Assembly (NCBI GenBank): GCA_051881655.1
Contig: JBJEQH010000001.1
Span: 1 to 5,441 of the forward strand
Source: Heritagella sp051881655
GTDB lineage: Bacteria > Bacillota > Clostridia > Oscillospirales > Acutalibacteraceae
Reading direction: 5' to 3'
DNA: 5,441 bases
In this document: in pieces, positions 1 through 5,005 of the stretch
How the letters are laid out: each line of letters begins with the position of its first letter
Numbering within the stretch: position 1 is the stretch's first letter
Notes under the pieces: model-generated
Seen by the model: the letters and a program-made list of their open reading frames with translations, nothing else
Database searches by the model: none
What the model was told of the DNA's origin: nothing
Made by a program: the position numbers and the translations under genes

Positions 1-1101
1 AGCATCTGCGGCGTTGCCGTTCTGGCGCTGTGCGTGGCCGCCGGTATTATCTGGCCGCTGTCCGGCGACTGGAGCACGGTTGTGTTCTGGCGTGTATTTG
101 TATTCATCTATTGTGCAGTGGCTTCCATCACCCCTGTGTGGATTCTGCTGCAGCCCCGTGATTATCTGAACAGCTATCTGCTGTACTTCATGATCATCGC
201 AGCGGTTCTGGGCATTCTCGTCTCCAACCCGACCATCCAGTTGACGGCTTTCGCCGGCTTCGAGGTAAACGGCAGCTTCCTGTTCCCGACCCTGTTCATC
301 ACGGTCGCCTGCGGCGCTGTTTCCGGTTTCCATGCCCTGATCTCCTCGGGCACCACCTCCAAGCAGCTGTCCAATGAGAAGGACGCCAGAATGATCGGCT
401 ACGGCGGCATGCTGATTGAGTGCCTGCTGGCTGTTATCGTTCTGATCACCATCGGTTCCATGAGCGCTGACGGCAGCTACACCGGTTCTCCCGCTTCTGC
501 GTTTGCTACCGGCGTTTCCGGTTTCTTCGCTGCCATTGGCTTCGGCGAGCAGGCCGTCAGCATCACCTACACCGTGATCTGCCTGTCTGTTTCCGCTTTC
601 TGCCTGACCTCTCTGGATACCTGCTGCCGTCTGGGCCGCTTCACCCTGCAGGAACTGACCGCTCCGAAGGACGGTTCCGAGCCCAAGGGTATCCGCAAGG
701 CCATCCAGAACAAGTATGTGGCAACGATTATTAACATCGCCTGCGCTGCTGGCCTGTGCGCTGCCGGTTATGCGACCATCTGGCCGCTGTTCGGCGCCTG
801 CAACCAGCTGATCGCTGTGCCGGTTCTGATGACCGCGGCTACTTGGCTGAAGCAGCATGGTAAGGGCCACAAGATGTTCTATGTTCCCATGATCTTTATG
901 GCGCTGGCCTCCATTTCTCAGCTGGTCATGAGCCTGATCAACTACAGCAAGGGTCTGTTTGCTGATTTTGGCACCTGGGGCACCAACGGCCTGCTGGTTG
1001 TCATCGATGCTCTGATCCTTGTCTTGGCTGTTGCTACGCTGGTAGAAGGCTTCGGCTTCCTGTTCGGCAAGAGAAAGCCGGCTTCGGAGAAGGCTGCCTG
1101 A
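1..1101 (+). CDS. cstA: CstA-family transporter (carbon starvation protein A), 3' part
   Basis: This is an integral membrane transporter of the CstA/BtsT family; characterised members import pyruvate or peptides, often when preferred carbon is scarce. The frame is open from base 1, so the N-terminus lies outside the window; 366 residues are visible, ending in TGA at 1099-1101. Family hallmarks are clear, counting from the first visible codon: TPVWILLQPRDYLNSY near residues 44-59 and the segment with PTLFITVACGAVSGFHA followed by SSGTTSKQLSNE near 95-123. Further on come LDTCCRLGRFTLQEL and IWPLFGACNQLIAVPVLM. About nine hydrophobic stretches are visible, and the C-terminus is short and basic (FGKRKPASEKAA). 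Codon use is strongly biased (CTG, GGC, AAC, TTC), fitting good expression. A terminator follows at 1156-1197, so it is probably last in its transcription unit. The family is certain; pyruvate versus peptide as substrate cannot be decided. Confidence 0.95.
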   Translation, partial: SICGVAVLALCVAAGIIWPLSGDWSTVVFWRVFVFIYCAVASITPVWILLQPRDYLNSYLLYFMIIAAVLGILVSNPTIQLTAFAGFEVNGSFLFPTLFITVACGAVSGFHALISSGTTSKQLSNEKDARMIGYGGMLIECLLAVIVLITIGSMSADGSYTGSPASAFATGVSGFFAAIGFGEQAVSITYTVICLSVSAFCLTSLDTCCRLGRFTLQELTAPKDGSEPKGIRKAIQNKYVATIINIACAAGLCAAGYATIWPLFGACNQLIAVPVLMTAATWLKQHGKGHKMFYVPMIFMALASISQLVMSLINYSKGLFADFGTWGTNGLLVVIDALILVLAVATLVEGFGFLFGKRKPASEKAA

Positions 1102-1104
1102 TTG

Positions 1105-1128
1105 TAACAGAAGGATTCCTTCCTGTTA
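1105..1128 (+). other. Small inverted repeat directly after cstA
   Basis: TAACAG (1105-1110) pairs with CTGTTA (1123-1128), and inside it AAGG pairs with CCTT with one bulged C. This gives a 10-bp stem with a 3-base loop, starting three bases after the cstA stop codon. It is followed by ATAAAAAGG, not by a T-run, so it is not an intrinsic terminator by itself. It may protect the 3' end of the cstA message or may be incidental. Confidence 0.35.
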
Positions 1129-1155
1129 TAAAAAGGAAATTTCTACGTAATGGAT

Positions 1156-1197
1156 AAGGGCGCTGCCTGGCAAAAGCTGGGCAGCGCTTTTCTCTTT
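1156..1197 (+). terminator. Intrinsic terminator of cstA
   Basis: GCGCTGCC (1160-1167) pairs perfectly with GGCAGCGC (1180-1187). The stem extends outward by two G-T and two A-T pairs (AAGG with TTTT) and inward through GC-AAAA-GC. The tract TTTTCTCTTT (1188-1197) follows. It lies 55 nt after the cstA stop on the same strand, so it should end the cstA transcript and separate it from the Nudix gene. Confidence 0.9.
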
Positions 1198-1243
1198 CCC
1201 GCAAATGGCCGCGCGGAAGGGAAAAGCCGACAGCTTGACAGAT

Positions 1244-1277
1244 GCAGGGGGATTTCCCCTGCGGGAAGGGAGACCAA
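1244..1277 (+). promoter_or_regulatory. Hairpin plus ribosome binding site ahead of the Nudix gene
   Basis: GCAGGGG (1244-1250) and CCCCTGC (1256-1262) form a perfect 7-bp stem with loop GATTT. The purine-rich ribosome binding site GGAAGGGAGA (1264-1273) begins two bases later and precedes the ATG at 1278. The close packing could limit ribosome access or stabilise the 5' end of the message; that role is inference. The ribosome binding site is what decides the start codon at 1278. Confidence 0.5.
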
Positions 1278-1730
1278 ATGATTTGCAGAATAAACCCGCC
1301 CCTTGGGGAAGAAGAATGGATTTTTGTAGTGGTGCTCTCCTGTGAGAACGGAAAGCTGCTGCTCAGCCGGAAAAAGGGAAAAACCACCTGGGAAACGCAG
1401 GGAGGCCATATCGAGCCCGGAGAATCCGCCGGGCAGGCGGCCCAAAGAGAACTGTGGGAGGAATCCGGTACCATGCGGGCCACTCTGACCCCGTTATTCT
1501 CCTACTGGGCGGGGGAGGAGAACGGATCCGGGGCATCCGGCGGGGTGTTTCTGGCCGAAATTGAAGAGAGGGGGGATCTGCCGCCCGCTTTTGAGATGGA
1601 GGAGGTATGTGCGTTCTCTTCCCTGCCGGAGAACCTGAGCTACCCGGCGATCACCCCGATCCTCTTTCAGGAGGCAAAAAGGCGCGGGCATTTCCGTAAA
1701 GTGGAGGGATGGCTGCCGGCCCGGAAATAA
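1278..1730 (+). CDS. Nudix hydrolase
   Basis: This is a small cytoplasmic Nudix-fold enzyme of 150 residues, a family that hydrolyses nucleoside diphosphates linked to another group, using Mg2+. The Nudix box runs from G43 to T65: G-x5-E (G43, E49), then seven residues, then RELWEESG (57-64). All the catalytic glutamates (E49, E58, E61, E62) and R57 are present; the final position is T65 where the consensus has an aliphatic residue. The N-terminal strand (WIFVVVLSCENGKLLLSRKK) is typical. An in-frame ATG at 1242 lacks a ribosome binding site and would run through the hairpin; the ATG at 1278 has GGAAGGGAGA five bases upstream, so I chose it. It lies between the cstA terminator and a convergent terminator and is probably transcribed alone, but I see no convincing promoter in 1198-1277. 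Substrate is unknown; MutT-like nucleotide cleaning is one possibility. Confidence 0.9.
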   Translation: MICRINPPLGEEEWIFVVVLSCENGKLLLSRKKGKTTWETQGGHIEPGESAGQAAQRELWEESGTMRATLTPLFSYWAGEENGSGASGGVFLAEIEERGDLPPAFEMEEVCAFSSLPENLSYPAITPILFQEAKRRGHFRKVEGWLPARK

Positions 1731-1780
1731 ACCGCTTTGGCGGACTTTCTATGGGCAGCAACACCTCCCACTGACAAAAC

Positions 1781-1844
1781 AGAAAGCACCCTTTGGGGCA
1801 GTTCACATGGAACAGGGGCCCCAGAGGGTGCTTTCTTTGGTTTT
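1781..1844. terminator. Bidirectional intrinsic terminator between convergent genes
   Basis: The arms 1781-1799 and 1818-1836 pair over 19 bp with a single G-T pair: AGAAAGCACCC on the outside with GGGTGCTTTCT, and GGGGC with GCCCC inside. The 18-base loop itself holds GTTC/GAAC. On the plus strand TTGGTTTT follows (1837-1844), serving the Nudix gene that ends at 1730. On the minus strand TGTTTTG follows the other arm, serving the malic enzyme that ends at 1923. Placement between two convergent genes supports use in both directions. Confidence 0.9.
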
Positions 1845-1922
1845 GAGAATGGTCCGAAAAGAAAGGGCGTATGCTTTATGCAGCGAAGCGAACCACCGCA
1901 AGACCGCCGGAAATACGGGGAG

Positions 1923-3095
1923 TTACACCCGCGCACAGCCCGTGCGGTGGGCGGCCTCGGCGACGGCTGCCGCCACAGCAGGGGCCACACGCTTGTCAAA
2001 CACCGAGGGGATGATGTTGGTTTCACTCAGATCACTTGGAGCGATCAGGTCCGCCAGGGCCTGGGCAGCGGCGACCTTCATCGCTTCGTTAATTTCGCGG
2101 GCCCGCACATCCAGCGCTCCGCGGAAGATCCCCGGAAAAGCCAGCAGATTGTTGATTTGATTGGGGGTATCGCTGCGGCCGGTACCTACAATGCGGGCAC
2201 CGGCACGTTTGGCCAGTTCGGGGTCAATCTCCGGGGTGGGATTGGCGCAGGCGAATACAATGGCATCCCTGCCCATGGTGCGCACCATGGTTTCGGTCAG
2301 GCAGTGGGGCGCAGAAAAGCCCAGAAAAACATCGGCGCCGGGCAACACCTGTGCCAGAGTTCCGCTGCGCTTTTCCGGATTGGTGATTTCCGCCAGCGCC
2401 GCCTGCGCCCCGGTCATACCGGGCAGGCCGGGAACCAGTGCCCCGATTTTATCGCAGACCACCACGTTTTTCAGCCCCAGGCTGAGCAGCAGCCGGGTGC
2501 AGGCCGTACCGGCGGCACCCGCGCCGTTCACTACGGCGGTCACCTGGGAGAGATCTTTCCCCACCAGACGCAGGGCGTTGAGCATGGCGGCGGCGGTGAC
2601 CACAGCGGTGCCGTGCTGGTCATCATGGAAGACCGGGATATCCAACCGCTGTTTCAACTTTTCCTCAATTTCAAAGCATCGTGGGGCGGAAATATCCTCC
2701 AAATTGATCCCGCCGAAGGAACCGGCCAGCAGCTCGATGGTGCGCACGATCTCATCGGGGTCCTTGCTGCGGATGCACAGCGGAAAGGCATCCACCTGGC
2801 CGAAGGCCTTAAACAGGGCACATTTGCCCTCCATAACCGGCATGCCCGCCTCGGGGCCGATATCGCCCAGCCCCAGTACCGCGGTTCCATCGGTCACCAC
2901 GGCTACCAGATCGCCCCGCCGAGTATAGGTATAGCTCAGGTCGGGATCCCGGCTGATCTCCAGACACGGAGCGGCCACACCGGGGGTATAGGCGGTGGAC
3001 AGATCGTCCCGATCCGTCAGGGGACAGGCCGCTTCGACCCGGATTTTCCCCTTCCACTGGCGGTGCATCTGCAGGGCGCGTTCTTTGTAATCCAT
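1923..3095 (-). CDS. Malic enzyme (malate dehydrogenase, oxaloacetate-decarboxylating)
   Basis: This is a cytoplasmic enzyme that oxidatively decarboxylates malate to pyruvate and CO2 with NAD(P)+. At 390 residues it is the normal length for the short bacterial form with no phosphotransacetylase-like extension. The N-terminal domain holds LSTAYTPGVAAPCLEI with Y36, and EGKCALFK with K91, the expected catalytic Tyr and Lys. The metal-binding acidic residues lie in NLEDI (E133, D134) and FHDDQHGTA (D158, D159). The Rossmann motif is GAGAAG at 191-196, with D215 at the end of the next strand, which hints at NAD rather than NADP. FACANPTPEI (281-290), GTGRSDTPNQINN (304-316) and PGIFRGALDVRA complete the signature; T310 sits where F or Y is common. 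The ATG at 3095 has AGGAGG seven bases upstream; the frame stays open to 3284 but that region belongs to the upstream hydrolase gene. It may be co-transcribed with that gene, 70 nt upstream. Confidence 0.95.
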   Translation of the reverse strand: MDYKERALQMHRQWKGKIRVEAACPLTDRDDLSTAYTPGVAAPCLEISRDPDLSYTYTRRGDLVAVVTDGTAVLGLGDIGPEAGMPVMEGKCALFKAFGQVDAFPLCIRSKDPDEIVRTIELLAGSFGGINLEDISAPRCFEIEEKLKQRLDIPVFHDDQHGTAVVTAAAMLNALRLVGKDLSQVTAVVNGAGAAGTACTRLLLSLGLKNVVVCDKIGALVPGLPGMTGAQAALAEITNPEKRSGTLAQVLPGADVFLGFSAPHCLTETMVRTMGRDAIVFACANPTPEIDPELAKRAGARIVGTGRSDTPNQINNLLAFPGIFRGALDVRAREINEAMKVAAAQALADLIAPSDLSETNIIPSVFDKRVAPAVAAAVAEAAHRTGCARV

Positions 3096-3102
3096 GGGGT
3101 TG

Positions 3103-3108
3103 CCTCCT
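3103..3108 (-). promoter_or_regulatory. Strong ribosome binding site of the malic enzyme gene
   Basis: On the minus strand AAAAGGAGGCA contains a perfect AGGAGG, seven bases before the ATG at 3093-3095. It decides the start codon against the in-frame upstream alternatives, which fall inside the neighbouring hydrolase gene. Confidence 0.9.
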
Positions 3109-3132
3109 TTTGTTTTGGGTAAAGGTAAGCGG

Positions 3133-3166
3133 ATTTTCCACGCGATGGGAAAAACCGGTGGAAAAT
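3133..3166 (-). other. Intergenic hairpin between hydrolase and malic enzyme genes
   Basis: The 9-bp perfect arms 3133-3141 and 3158-3166 (ATTTTCCAC with GTGGAAAAT) enclose a 16-base loop. On the transcribed minus strand one arm begins in the last base of the hydrolase stop codon. What follows is CCGCTTACC, with no T-run, so it is not a standard intrinsic terminator. It could be an RNA processing or stability element separating the two coding regions of one message. Confidence 0.45.
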
Positions 3167-3945
3167 TACAGGCGGATGCGGACGGCCACTGCGTCGTGGT
3201 CCGAGAGGAACAGCCCGTCCCGGCGGTCATTCCACAGTTCGGCGGACAGCACTTCCACCTGGGGTGAACAGAAGATGTAGTCAATTTTCTGGGGCGGGTT
3301 CATTTCGCCAAAGGCGTGAAAGGTACCGCCCAGCGACCCGGCCGCGTCCCGCAGGGGGATGATCTCGCTCTCTGCGATCAGCCGCATCTCCGGGGAATCC
3401 GGCTCGGCATTGAAGTCCCCGGTCAGCAGAACGGGCAGCATCTCGGCACGGGAATCATCGTGAATGCGCTGCAGAATCTGTGACGAGGCCAGCAGCCGTG
3501 AGACGGCGCCCAGATGGTCGGTGTGGGTATTGTAAAAACGGAACCGGCTGGCCCCCTTTTGCAGCGGGGTGAGAACGGCACAGGTCAGCACCCGGGGGCA
3601 GGGGCTTTGATCCGCGCCCATGCGCGAGCCCGCCGTGTGGGGCGACTGGGACAGCCAGACGGTATCCAGCTGGTCCAGGGCAAATCGGTCTTTCCGGAAA
3701 GCAATGCAGCTGCTCTCCCCCAGGTGGTCCGTTTCCCGGCCGCCGCCCACCAGGTAGTAATCCGGCAGGGCCGTGGTCAGCTGGCGGCGCATGTCTTCGG
3801 TGATCTCTTGAAAACCAATCAGATCCGGCAGGCGTTGGTTCAGCACCTCGCAAAGAAACGGAAACCGGAAGGAAAAGCTGTTGGCGCCGTCCTCCATGGT
3901 ATTCGTGCGTAAATTAAAACTCAGAACCGTCCATTCGTGTTTCAT
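3166..3945 (-). CDS. Endonuclease/exonuclease/phosphatase (EEP) family hydrolase
   Basis: This is a metal-dependent phosphohydrolase of the EEP (DNase I-like) fold, 259 residues, with no signal peptide or membrane segment, so probably cytoplasmic. The family signatures appear in order: SFNLR at 9-13 (N11), GFQE at 44-47 (metal-ligand E47) and FYNTHTDHLG at 137-146 (H141). Then come LLTGDFNAEPDSP at 173-185 (D177, N179), KIDYIFCSP at 220-228 (D222) and LSDHDAV at 248-253+ (D249, H250). All catalytic positions look intact. The ATG at 3945 has GGAGGAG eight bases upstream; an open extension to 4083 crosses the promoter and is not real. It has its own promoter at 3994-4021 and precedes the malic enzyme gene by 70 nt. 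Members act on nucleic acids, phospholipids, sugar phosphates or inositol phosphates; the substrate cannot be told here, although the compact length and the GDFNAEPDSP loop resemble the small stand-alone bacterial hydrolases. Confidence 0.9.
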   Translation of the reverse strand: MKHEWTVLSFNLRTNTMEDGANSFSFRFPFLCEVLNQRLPDLIGFQEITEDMRRQLTTALPDYYLVGGGRETDHLGESSCIAFRKDRFALDQLDTVWLSQSPHTAGSRMGADQSPCPRVLTCAVLTPLQKGASRFRFYNTHTDHLGAVSRLLASSQILQRIHDDSRAEMLPVLLTGDFNAEPDSPEMRLIAESEIIPLRDAAGSLGGTFHAFGEMNPPQKIDYIFCSPQVEVLSAELWNDRRDGLFLSDHDAVAVRIRL

Positions 3946-3960
3946 TGGGATAACTCCTCC

Positions 3961-3983
3961 CGGCCGCCCGGCGGCCGTTTTTT
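3961..3983 (+). terminator. Terminator-like hairpin in the leader of the EEP gene, read on the plus strand
   Basis: Bases 3961-3977 are a near-perfect GC palindrome (CGGCCGC/GCGGCCG, 7 bp, loop CCG). On the plus strand TTTTTT (3978-3983) follows, giving a textbook intrinsic terminator for transcripts running antisense through the EEP gene. On the minus strand the same hairpin lies in the 5' leader, directly touching the ribosome binding site at 3954-3960, and could modulate translation. No plus-strand gene in the vicinity needs it, so its true role is open. Confidence 0.55.
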
Positions 3984-3993
3984 CTTCCCTCTC

Positions 3994-4021
3994 AGTATAG
4001 CATAGCCGAAAGAGAATGCAA
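3994..4021 (-). promoter_or_regulatory. Sigma-A promoter of the EEP hydrolase gene
   Basis: On the minus strand: -35 TTGCAT (4016-4021), 16-base spacer, -10 TATACT (3994-3999), with TGC directly before the -10, an extended -10 motif. Transcription should begin near 3987, giving a leader of about 40 nt that contains the GC hairpin and then the ribosome binding site. The malic enzyme gene downstream may also use it, because no clear promoter is seen in the 70-nt gap. Confidence 0.75.
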
Positions 4022-4065
4022 GAAAGCGGCGGGGTGAGAATGGGGAAAAAACATGACTTTTTTCC

Positions 4066-4103
4066 CGGAAAGAATAAAAGCACCGCATGATACCATGCGG
4101 TGC
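4066..4103 (-). terminator. Intrinsic terminator of the GNAT gene
   Basis: GCACCGCATG (4080-4089) and CATGCGGTGC (4094-4103) form a perfect 10-bp stem with a four-base loop. On the minus strand TTTTATTCTTT follows. It lies 26 nt beyond the GNAT stop codon and ends just before the EEP promoter, so the two genes are separate transcription units. Confidence 0.9.
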
Positions 4104-4129
4104 CGCAAAAGGGGAAAGACCCCTCCTTT

Positions 4130-4576
4130 CTAAAACATCTTTTTCAGGTTCAGCTGCATCTTGTTTCCCGAATAACCGCACTGGCGGTAAAACGCGTGGG
4201 CTTCGGTCCTTGCGGCCCCGGAAACAAGCCGGACACCGGCGCATCCGGTTTTCCGTGCCCATACTTCCACTTCTTCCAGCAGGGCCCTCCCGATTCCCCG
4301 CCGCTTATACGCTTTTAACACCGCGATGCCCATGATATTCTTCATGGGAGGGGCATACAGCAGCTCGTAATCGCAGGCGTGGACATATCCCACCACACGG
4401 TCGTCCGCGACCGCCACATAAATTTTGTCGCGGCTGCTTTCCAGCAGCTGCCGCATTTTCCGGCAGGTATCCTCCGGCGGAAAGGAGTATCCCATCTCCT
4501 CCTCATTCAGCCGGCAAATGGCCTCGGCGTCGGAGACGGTTCCTTCCCGGATGAAAAAATTTCGGTTTTCTGCCAT
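4130..4576 (-). CDS. GNAT-family N-acetyltransferase
   Basis: This is a cytoplasmic acetyl-CoA-dependent N-acetyltransferase of 148 residues, the usual size for a single GNAT domain. The N-terminal part (FFIREGTVSDAEAICRLNEEEMGY) is the typical first strand and helix. IYVAVADDRVVGYVHA (52-67) is the central strand pair. IMGIAVLKAYKRRGIGRALL (81-100) is motif A with the acetyl-CoA pyrophosphate loop RRGIGRA at 92-98. EAHAFYRQCGYS (125-136) is motif B, with Y130 in the position of the usual catalytic or helix Tyr. The C-terminus is basic (NLKKMF). The ATG at 4576 has AGGAGA seven bases upstream. The gene has its own terminator and may be reached by the promoter at 4876-4904, some 300 nt upstream. 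The substrate (amino acid, amine, antibiotic or protein) is unknown. Confidence 0.93.
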   Translation of the reverse strand: MAENRNFFIREGTVSDAEAICRLNEEEMGYSFPPEDTCRKMRQLLESSRDKIYVAVADDRVVGYVHACDYELLYAPPMKNIMGIAVLKAYKRRGIGRALLEEVEVWARKTGCAGVRLVSGAARTEAHAFYRQCGYSGNKMQLNLKKMF

Positions 4577-4591
4577 GGGGCATTCTCCTAC

Positions 4592-4681
4592 CTATGCAAA
4601 GCTGATTTTGAAAAAAGAACGTTGCTTGTGCAAAAAGACTCCGATGACGGGGACGATTGAAAGAACCGCAGAGAGCACCAT
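4592..4681 (-). CDS. Possible 29-residue hydrophobic peptide upstream of the GNAT gene
   Basis: An ATG at 4679-4681, preceded by AGGGA seven bases upstream, opens a 29-codon frame ending in TAG at 4592-4594, 15 nt before the GNAT start. The peptide begins MVLSAVLSIVPVIGVFLHKQ and ends in a basic, aromatic tail (RSFFKISFA), so it could form one short membrane helix. It shares the reading frame of the GNAT gene but is separated by the stop. I recognise no family. It could be a real small membrane protein, part of the degraded gene next to it, or chance in an AT-rich leader. Confidence 0.25.
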   Translation of the reverse strand: MVLSAVLSIVPVIGVFLHKQRSFFKISFA

Positions 4682-4706
4682 ATTTGTTCCCTGTATAAAC
4701 CGGGAT

Positions 4707-4872
4707 TTACTTTTTAAATCTGTTCCCGGTATTTATATAGATAAGCCCTGCTGAAATAACGGCAAAAAACAGAGCCAGCCTCCTTGCCAAACATGAACAG
4801 TAATGCTGTGATGAGAAGATGAATGACCAGAAGCATGGAGAACCCCTCTTTTGCAAGTTCCAGTTTATCGGA
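4707..4872 (-). pseudogene. Frame-broken remnant of a small membrane protein (DUF3784-like)
   Basis: Two adjoining minus-strand frames read as one membrane protein. The first gives DSDKLELAKEGFSMLLVIH and then LLITALLFMFGKEA. The second, shifted by one base near 4770-4795, gives RRLALFFAVISAGLIYINTG and ends NRFKK with TAA at 4707-4709. Together they make two hydrophobic helices with a basic end. The ending NTGNRFKK is, from memory, typical of DUF3784-type small membrane proteins of about 100 residues, whose N-terminal third is missing here. In the unshifted frame, an ATG at 4836 with GAGGGG upstream would give a 40-residue peptide ending YREQI at 4714. The simplest reading is a truncated, frameshifted gene; a sequencing error at one base or a genuine 40-residue single-helix peptide are alternatives. 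The family link is inference, and DUF3784 proteins have no known function. Confidence 0.5.
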
Positions 4873-4875
4873 ATC

Positions 4876-4904
4876 AGTATACCTCCGCTTTGTGTTTTTT
4901 TCAA
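4876..4904 (-). promoter_or_regulatory. Strong sigma-A-type promoter
   Basis: On the minus strand: -35 TTGAAA (4899-4904), 17-base spacer, -10 TATACT (4876-4881); five of six bases match consensus in each box and the spacing is ideal. Transcription should begin near 4869, 33 nt before the ATG at 4836. It would serve the small membrane-protein remnant and, without a terminator in between, the GNAT gene starting at 4576. The -10 overlaps the apparent N-terminal coding part of the remnant, so part of that reading, or the promoter, is fortuitous. Confidence 0.6.
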
Positions 4905-5005
4905 GTGCGCAAGAACGTGTTTTCCGGTGTCCGGCTCGTTTCAGGGATGTACAGACGGAGCAAAGAAACGGAAGAGGGAAAGAAATCTCATGGAAAATAT
5001 TCCTT

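Noticed and set aside
1235..1240. Perfect TTGACA ahead of the Nudix gene
   Set aside because: No -10-like sequence lies 15-19 bases downstream; that stretch is CCCCTGCGGG. I do not call it a promoter.
1242..1277. Alternative Nudix start at the ATG at 1242
   Set aside because: It has no ribosome binding site and would encode the hairpin and Shine-Dalgarno region. The ATG at 1278 is well supported.
1737..3122. A 461-codon open frame on the plus strand opposite the malic enzyme
   Set aside because: It is the antisense shadow of a clear malic enzyme gene in GC-rich DNA. The translation is rich in G, Q, H and R with no domain, and it would read through the bidirectional terminator.
3096..3284. 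N-terminal extension of the malic enzyme to 3284
   Set aside because: It overlaps the EEP coding region out of frame, and the family normally begins at the MDYKERAL segment used here.
3946..4083. N-terminal extension of the EEP hydrolase to 4083
   Set aside because: It would be translated across the extended -10 promoter and the GC hairpin, and the added residues do not resemble the fold.
4120..4129. AGGAGG-like sequence right after the GNAT stop on the minus strand
   Set aside because: No start codon follows at a suitable distance; the GNAT terminator comes next.
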